Notes under the pieces: model-generated
Told to the model about the DNA's origin: nothing
Seen by the model: only the letters and a program-made list of their open reading frames with translations
Database searches by the model: none
Position numbers and translations under genes: made by a program
Part shown: positions 8,285 through 12,042 of the stretch, in pieces
Numbering within the stretch: position 1 is the stretch's first letter
Layout of the letters: every line of letters starts with the position of its first letter
Assembly (NCBI GenBank): GCA_030150085.1
Contig: JASLGJ010000111.1
Location: 1-12,042 of the forward strand
From: Candidatus Elarobacter sp.
GTDB taxonomy: Bacteria; Vulcanimicrobiota; Vulcanimicrobiia; Vulcanimicrobiales; Vulcanimicrobiaceae
Length of the DNA stretch: 12,042 nucleotides
Direction: 5' to 3'

Positions 8285-10780
8285 TCAGCCGAGGTCGAAC
8301 AGCAGCGGCTGCTCGATCACCGGCTTGGCGAGCTTGCCGCGCAGCGGGGCGGTGACCTCGACGGTCGGGCGGCCTTCGAGCGCGGCGGCGATCTCGCGCG
8401 CCCGGGCGACGACCGCGGGCGGCAGGCCCGCCATGCGGGCGACCTCGATCCCGAACGAGCGCGAGGACGAGCCCGGGAGCACGCGGTGCGAGAACACCGG
8501 CGCCCCGCCGCGGCTGCTCTCGACCGCGGTGATGTGGAAGTTCGCCACCAGCGGCCAGCGCTCGGCCAGCGCGACCAGCTCGTGGAAGTGGGTCGCGAAC
8601 AGGCCCATCGGGGCGCGCGTCTCGCGCTCGAGCAGGTACTCGCAGATCGCCTGCGCGATCGCCAGGCCGTCGATCGTGCCGGTGCCGCGCCCGACCTCGT
8701 CGATCAGGATCAGGCTGCGGTCGGTCGCCCGGCGCAGGATGTTGGCCGCCTCGGCCATCTCGATGTAGAACGTCGACTGCCCCGAGGCCAGGTCGTCGCC
8801 CGCCCCGATGCGGGTGAAGATGCGGTCCACGATGCCCAGCTTCGCCGCGCGGGCCGGCACGAACGAACCGATCTGGGCCAGGATCACCAGCAGCGCGGTC
8901 TGCCGCAGATAGGTCGACTTGCCGCCCATGTTGGGCCCGGTGAGCAGGATGAAGCGCGACTCGTTCACGCCCAGGCGCAAATCGTTGGGGACGAACGACG
9001 AGCCGAGCAGCGCTTCCATCACCGGGTGGCGGCCGTCGGCGAACTCCGCCACGCTCTCCTCCACGAAGGCGGGGCGGACGTAGCCGCGCTCGCCCGCGAC
9101 CTGCGCCAGCGAGCAGTAGCCGTCCAGCTCGGCCAGCGCATCCGCGGAGGCGAGCAGGTCGTCGACCCGCTCGGCGATGCGCTCGACGAGCTGCTCGTAG
9201 AGCGCCGCTTCGAGCCGGAGCTGGCGCGACTCGGCCGAGCCGATCGCGACGTCGAGCTCGCGCAGCTCGGGCGTCACGTAGCGCTCGCCGTTGGCCAGGG
9301 TCTGCTTGCGGGTGTAGTCGGCCGGCACTTTGGCCAGCTGCGACTTGGGCACTTCGATCGCGTAGCCGAAGGCCGAGGCGTACTTCACCTTGAGCGAGCC
9401 GATGCCGGTCCGCGCGCGCTCGCGCTCCTCCAGCTCGGCGATGCGGCCGCGGGCGTCGCCGCGCAGCGCAACGCACTCGCCCAGCTCCGGATCGCGCTCG
9501 GGGCGGATCACGCCGCCGTCGGCCAGCGTCGCGGGCGGCTCGTCGACCAGCGTCGCGAGCAGGTCGGCCCGGATCTCGTCGAACTCGCCCAGCCGCTCGG
9601 CGATGCGGTGCATCCCGGCCGGGAGCGCGGGCTCGCGCAGCGCGTCGGCGATCGGATCGAGCAGCGCCAGCGTGCGGCGCAGCGAGGCCAGGTCGCGCGG
9701 CAGGGCGCGCCGGAAGCGCACCTTCTGCGCGATGCGCTCGAGGTCGAAGCAGCCGTGCAGCACGTCCTGCAGCAGCAGCCGGCGCGCGGCGTCGCGCAGC
9801 AGCGCCTCGACGCAGTCCAGCCGGGCCTCGATCGCGGCGGCGGAGACGAGGGGGGCGAGCAGCCAGCGGCCGAGCAGGCGCGAGCCCATCGCGGTGCGGG
9901 TGCGGTCGACCGTCGCCAGCAGGGTCGCGCGCGGGTTCGAGCCCACCGCCTTGGTCAGCTCGAGGTGCTTGCGCGTGTTGGGGTCGAGCGCGAGGAACGT
10001 CGCCTGGCGGTAGAACGCGGCCTCGCGCAGCGGCTGCGCGCCGCCCTGCGCGACGCTGACCCGGCGCACGAACGCGCCCAGCGCGTCGAGCGCGCGGTGC
10101 ATCGCCAGCGACGCATCGAGCGAGAAGCCGTCGATCCCCTCGCGCGGGCGCGAATCGACCGCCGAGAGCGCGGGCGAGGCGATCCGCGTCTGCGCGCCCT
10201 CCAGCGCGGAGTTCAGCGCGGCGCGCACGTCGGCCGGCACGTCGGCGACCAGCTCGGCCGGATCGAGCCGGGCCAGCTCGGCGAGCGCGTCGTCGAGCGC
10301 GCCCTCGCCGTCGAACGCGGTCGCCAGCACGTGGCCGGTCGAGATGTCGGCGTGGGCCAGCGCGATCACGTCGTCCTGCACGGTCATCGCGGCGAGGTAG
10401 TTGTGGGCCGAGCGGTCGAGGATGTGCTCCTCGAGCAGCGTCCCCGGGGTCACGACGCGCACGACGTCGCGCCGCACGAGCTTGTTCGGGATCGGGGCTT
10501 CGAGCTGCTCGGCCAGCGCGACGACGCGCCGCTGCGCGACCAGCTTGGCGAGGTAGCCGTCGAGCGCGTGGTGCGGCACGCCCGCCATCGCGACGCGCTT
10601 GCCGCCCCCGCCCTCCTTCGAGGTCAGGGCGATCGACAGCGCGCGGGCGACCGTCTCGGCGTCCTCACCGTAGGCTTCGTAGAAGTCGCCGACGCGCGAG
10701 AGCAGGATCGCCTCGGGATAGCGGGCCTTCATCCCGAAGTACTGCTCGAGCATCGGCGACCAGGTCGTGGTCGTCGTCAT
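8285..10780 (-). CDS. mutS: DNA mismatch repair protein MutS
   Basis: MutS binds mispairs and small loops and recruits MutL. The product has 831 residues. The mismatch-reading Phe-x-Glu is present as F33-Y-E35 in VGDFYEAYGED. Connector, lever and clamp regions follow. The ABC-type ATPase has Walker A GPNMGGKST (615-623), Walker B LILIDE (690-695) with the signature GRGTGTIDG (Gly where Ser is usual), and THFHEL (730-735). It is therefore MutS1, not the MutS2 type. The protein ends QPLLFDLG, a QxxLF beta-clamp-binding pentapeptide at the very C-terminus; the tetramerisation tail found after this motif in E. coli MutS is absent. The ATG at 10780 has no obvious Shine-Dalgarno but gives the normal N-terminal length. 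Confidence 0.97.
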   Translation of the reverse strand: MTTTTTWSPMLEQYFGMKARYPEAILLSRVGDFYEAYGEDAETVARALSIALTSKEGGGGKRVAMAGVPHHALDGYLAKLVAQRRVVALAEQLEAPIPNKLVRRDVVRVVTPGTLLEEHILDRSAHNYLAAMTVQDDVIALAHADISTGHVLATAFDGEGALDDALAELARLDPAELVADVPADVRAALNSALEGAQTRIASPALSAVDSRPREGIDGFSLDASLAMHRALDALGAFVRRVSVAQGGAQPLREAAFYRQATFLALDPNTRKHLELTKAVGSNPRATLLATVDRTRTAMGSRLLGRWLLAPLVSAAAIEARLDCVEALLRDAARRLLLQDVLHGCFDLERIAQKVRFRRALPRDLASLRRTLALLDPIADALREPALPAGMHRIAERLGEFDEIRADLLATLVDEPPATLADGGVIRPERDPELGECVALRGDARGRIAELEERERARTGIGSLKVKYASAFGYAIEVPKSQLAKVPADYTRKQTLANGERYVTPELRELDVAIGSAESRQLRLEAALYEQLVERIAERVDDLLASADALAELDGYCSLAQVAGERGYVRPAFVEESVAEFADGRHPVMEALLGSSFVPNDLRLGVNESRFILLTGPNMGGKSTYLRQTALLVILAQIGSFVPARAAKLGIVDRIFTRIGAGDDLASGQSTFYIEMAEAANILRRATDRSLILIDEVGRGTGTIDGLAIAQAICEYLLERETRAPMGLFATHFHELVALAERWPLVANFHITAVESSRGGAPVFSHRVLPGSSSRSFGIEVARMAGLPPAVVARAREIAAALEGRPTVEVTAPLRGKLAKPVIEQPLLFDLG

Positions 10781-10832
10781 CCGAGCCGCGGTCGCATCGG
10801 CCCCAGGTTCACGGTCCGGCGGGACGGGTCCC

Positions 10833-10871
10833 TGTGCATACGCGCCGCCGGTCTGTGGATATAGTGGATAA
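10833..10871 (-). promoter_or_regulatory. Three DnaA-box-like 9-mers upstream of mutS
   Basis: Read on the minus strand: TTATCCACT (10863-10871), ATATCCACA (10854-10862) and GTATGCACA (10833-10841). Each matches the DnaA-box consensus TTATNCACA at 8 of 9 positions, all in the same orientation, and the first two abut exactly. They lie 53-91 bp before the mutS start. No dnaA, AT-rich unwinding element or larger cluster is visible, so a regulatory site is likelier than an origin. Confidence 0.35.
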
Positions 10872-10991
10872 AACGTGCAGGCCCGATCCCTAGCGAAGCA
10901 AGTGCCTTACGCTCGACGGCAGATGCGGCCGTGGCCGAGGGCCTCGAGCACTGCCGGAATCATGCGGCGTCGGCTCGAAAAGGAACGGTCA

Positions 10992-11065
10992 TATGGGGAA
11001 TCCCGGTTTAGGGTTTTCGGCCGCCTGGCGGGATACGAGGATCTGAACGCGATCCGGCGTTGAAC
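10992..11065 (+). pseudogene. Short IS1380-like transposase remnant
   Basis: Codons 11004-11048 read RFRVFGRLAGYEDLN, close to the conserved N-terminal stretch of IS1380-family transposases (R-V-[FY]-x...GYEDxND...LRxDP). The frame then stops at 11061-11063. Two bases further on, the adjacent frame reads DPALND (11051-11068), which would follow a few residues later in an intact protein. A small deletion with a frame change explains both. No other transposase motif, DDE residue or terminal inverted repeat is seen. The family assignment is from memory of the motif and rests on fewer than 25 residues. Confidence 0.45.
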
Positions 11066-11093
11066 GATCTCCGTCGTATGGGAAACCCCGGTT
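10992..11093. repeat. 17-mer direct repeat flanking the transposase remnant
   Basis: TATGGGGAATCCCGGTT (10992-11008) and TATGGGAAACCCCGGTT (11077-11093) match at 15 of 17 positions and are 85 bp apart. Each contains a near-palindromic GGGRAAYCCC core. They bracket the GYEDLN segment and precede the hydrolase ribosome site. Confidence 0.5.
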
Positions 11094-11106
11094 GGGTCGA
11101 GATGTC

Positions 11107-11112
11107 GGGAGG
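11107..11112 (+). promoter_or_regulatory. Ribosome binding site of the alpha/beta hydrolase gene
   Basis: GGGAGG lies 5 nt before the ATG at 11118 and is the clearest Shine-Dalgarno in the window. Confidence 0.7.
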
Positions 11113-11117
11113 TCACG

Positions 11118-11819
11118 ATGGCGGGCAAGATCGACAACGTCGTCCTCGTCCATGGGGGATTCGTAGACGGCTCCGGTTGGCAGGGCGTCTACACCATTCT
11201 CAGGCAAAAGGGCTACAGCGTGAGCGTCGTGCAGAATCCCACGCTCTCGCTCGCAGGTGACGCTGCCGCGGTGAAACTCGTGCTGGACGAACAGCCGGGT
11301 CCCGTCATCCTGGTCGGTCACTCGTACGGAGGCGCGGTGATCACTGAAGCCGGCACCCATCCGAAGGTCGCTGGGCTCGTCTACGTCACCGCATTCGCAC
11401 CCGATAAGGGTGAGTCGGTGAACACGCTGATCGCTAACCCGCCGCCCGGTGCGCCGGTGCCGCCCATCTTGCCGCCGAGAGATGGATACCTTTTTCTCGA
11501 CAAAGCGAAATTTGCAGCGTCGTTCGCAGGCGACGTGGACCCGAGTATCGCCGCGTTCATGGCTGACTCGCAGGTCCCGTGGGGGTTGGATGCGCTCAGC
11601 GGCCAGATCACCGAACCCGCTTGGAAGAGCAAACCGAGTTGGTATCTGCTCGTCACCGATGACCGGATGATCCCGCTCCCTGCGCAGAGCTTCATGTGCG
11701 AGCGCGCCGGAGCGACCTCGACGCAAGTCCCCGGTAGCCACGCGATCTACGTGTCGAACCCATCGGCGGTGGCAGCGCTCATCGAAACGGCTGCGAACTC
11801 TCCCAAGCTCACGCAATGA
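11118..11819 (+). CDS. Alpha/beta hydrolase (esterase-like, Abhydrolase_6 type)
   Basis: The product has 233 residues. VVLVHGGFVDGSGW (8-21) gives the first strand and the HG oxyanion turn. GHSYGG (67-72) is the nucleophile elbow with S69. D181 or D182 in LLVTDDRMIP is the likely acid, and H208 in PGSHAIYVSNP the catalytic base. The short lid and overall size resemble small-ester hydrolases of the salicylate/methyl esterase-like group common as 'alpha/beta hydrolase' in soil bacteria; the substrate is unknown. There is no signal peptide, so it should be cytoplasmic. Codons such as TTT, AAA, ATT and TAT are commoner than in the rest of the window. The gene stands alone, downstream of an IS-like scar, which suggests acquisition by transfer. 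Confidence 0.92.
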   Translation: MAGKIDNVVLVHGGFVDGSGWQGVYTILRQKGYSVSVVQNPTLSLAGDAAAVKLVLDEQPGPVILVGHSYGGAVITEAGTHPKVAGLVYVTAFAPDKGESVNTLIANPPPGAPVPPILPPRDGYLFLDKAKFAASFAGDVDPSIAAFMADSQVPWGLDALSGQITEPAWKSKPSWYLLVTDDRMIPLPAQSFMCERAGATSTQVPGSHAIYVSNPSAVAALIETAANSPKLTQ

Positions 11820-11865
11820 CCTGCCGTTCCACGGAATCAATCGGTAGCAAATCGGGGCTTGCCGC

Positions 11866-12042
11866 TCACACCGCCAGCAGGTCGATCACCGGCGGCGCGA
11901 CCGACTCGGCCGGGCCGTCGTAGCGCGCGGCCCGGCCGACGCACGTTCCGCGCACGCCCCACACCGCGGCCGACTCGACCCGCACGTCGACCCACGGGCG
12001 CGACAGGTCCGGCGCGGCTTCGGTCATGGGAAAGTTCACCGT
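11866..12042 (-). CDS. Unidentified protein, C-terminal part (5' end outside the window or at 12027)
   Basis: On the minus strand an open frame enters at the window edge and ends at TGA (11866-11868). It encodes about 58 residues, including RPWVDVRVESAAVWGVRGT and ending PPVIDLLAV. An ATG at 12027 could be a start (53 residues), but the frame is open before it, so a longer gene is likely. Codon use is again strongly GC3-rich, like the core cluster and unlike the neighbouring hydrolase. It converges with the hydrolase gene across 46 bp; the gap has only a weak bulged stem (about 11841-11864). I do not recognise the family. Confidence 0.5.
   Translation of the reverse strand, partial: TVNFPMTEAAPDLSRPWVDVRVESAAVWGVRGTCVGRAARYDGPAESVAPPVIDLLAV

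Larger units (their letters stand above)
10781..11117. other. 337-bp divergent intergenic region between mutS and the hydrolase
   Basis: The mutS-proximal half holds a 12-bp dyad (GGGAC-GG-GTCCC, 10821-10832) and three DnaA-box-like 9-mers. The middle (10872-10990) shows nothing I can name. The hydrolase-proximal half holds a short transposase-like remnant and two copies of a 17-mer. Promoters for both genes should lie here, but I see no clear -35/-10 pair. No RNA gene is evident. Confidence 0.6.

Noticed and set aside
6638..10864. 1408-codon plus-strand open frame across Uma2, channel and mutS
   Set aside because: It is the antisense of three recognisable minus-strand genes. Its Arg/Asp/Gln/His-rich repetitive translation is typical of shadows in very GC-rich DNA.
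10833..10871. Replication origin
   Set aside because: Only three imperfect DnaA-box-like 9-mers, no AT-rich unwinding region and no dnaA, dnaN or similar gene nearby.
10907..11137. 76-codon minus-strand open frame in the mutS-hydrolase gap
   Set aside because: No recognisable domain; it lies opposite the transposase-like remnant and covers the hydrolase ribosome site.
10989..11840. 283-codon minus-strand open frame opposite the hydrolase
   Set aside because: The plus strand encodes a complete Ser-Asp-His hydrolase with a strong ribosome site; the antisense translation is Arg/Asp-rich without motifs.

Overview
The window comes from a very GC-rich bacterial chromosome, with strong G/C bias at third codon positions and many long antisense shadow frames. 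Its core is a DNA-repair and RNA-biology cluster read from the minus strand: mutS, a MscS-type channel, a Uma2-family protein, a VOC/glyoxalase-like protein, mutL, miaA, hfq, dapF and a radical SAM protein. MutL carries the DQHA(x)2E(x)4E endonuclease motif, so mismatch repair here is of the MutH-independent type found in most bacteria outside the gamma-proteobacteria. Hfq looks more like those of Gram-positive and deep-branching phyla. The set would fit an uncultured soil lineage such as Eremiobacterota (WPS-2), but that is an impression; nothing in the window proves the phylum.

Layout. 2-283 is the 3' end of an unrecognised plus-strand gene, which converges on the cluster across a perfect 9-bp hairpin. 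320-2558 (minus) is a tight unit hfq-dapF-radical SAM. 2639-3193 (plus) is a GNAT acetyltransferase placed the wrong way round between miaA and hfq. 3200-6266 (minus) is the tight unit VOC-mutL-miaA. 6317-6913 is Uma2, with a repeat-rich leader up to 7018. 7019-8215 is the MscS-like channel and 8285-10780 is mutS. The interval 10781-11117 holds three DnaA-box-like 9-mers, a short transposase-like remnant and a 17-mer direct repeat. It is followed by a plus-strand alpha/beta hydrolase (11118-11819) whose codon use is less GC-extreme, then by the end of an unidentified minus-strand gene (11866-12042).

How the genes fit together. MutS (mismatch recognition) and MutL (nicking endonuclease) form one pathway. 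MiaA (i6A37 tRNA modification) and Hfq (sRNA chaperone) are the classic companions of MutL in a mutL-miaA-hfq superoperon. DapF makes meso-diaminopimelate for lysine and peptidoglycan. All four tight junctions (VOC/mutL, mutL/miaA, hfq/dapF, dapF/radical SAM) use the same GTGA stop-start overlap, which points to translational coupling.

I see no clear new defence or mobile system. The observations most worth following are the operator-like CGTTNCC array before the Uma2 gene, the uniform GTGA junctions, the inverted GNAT gene that splits the superoperon, the uncharacterised radical SAM enzyme, the repeat-expanded MiaA and the IS-scar/hydrolase region.
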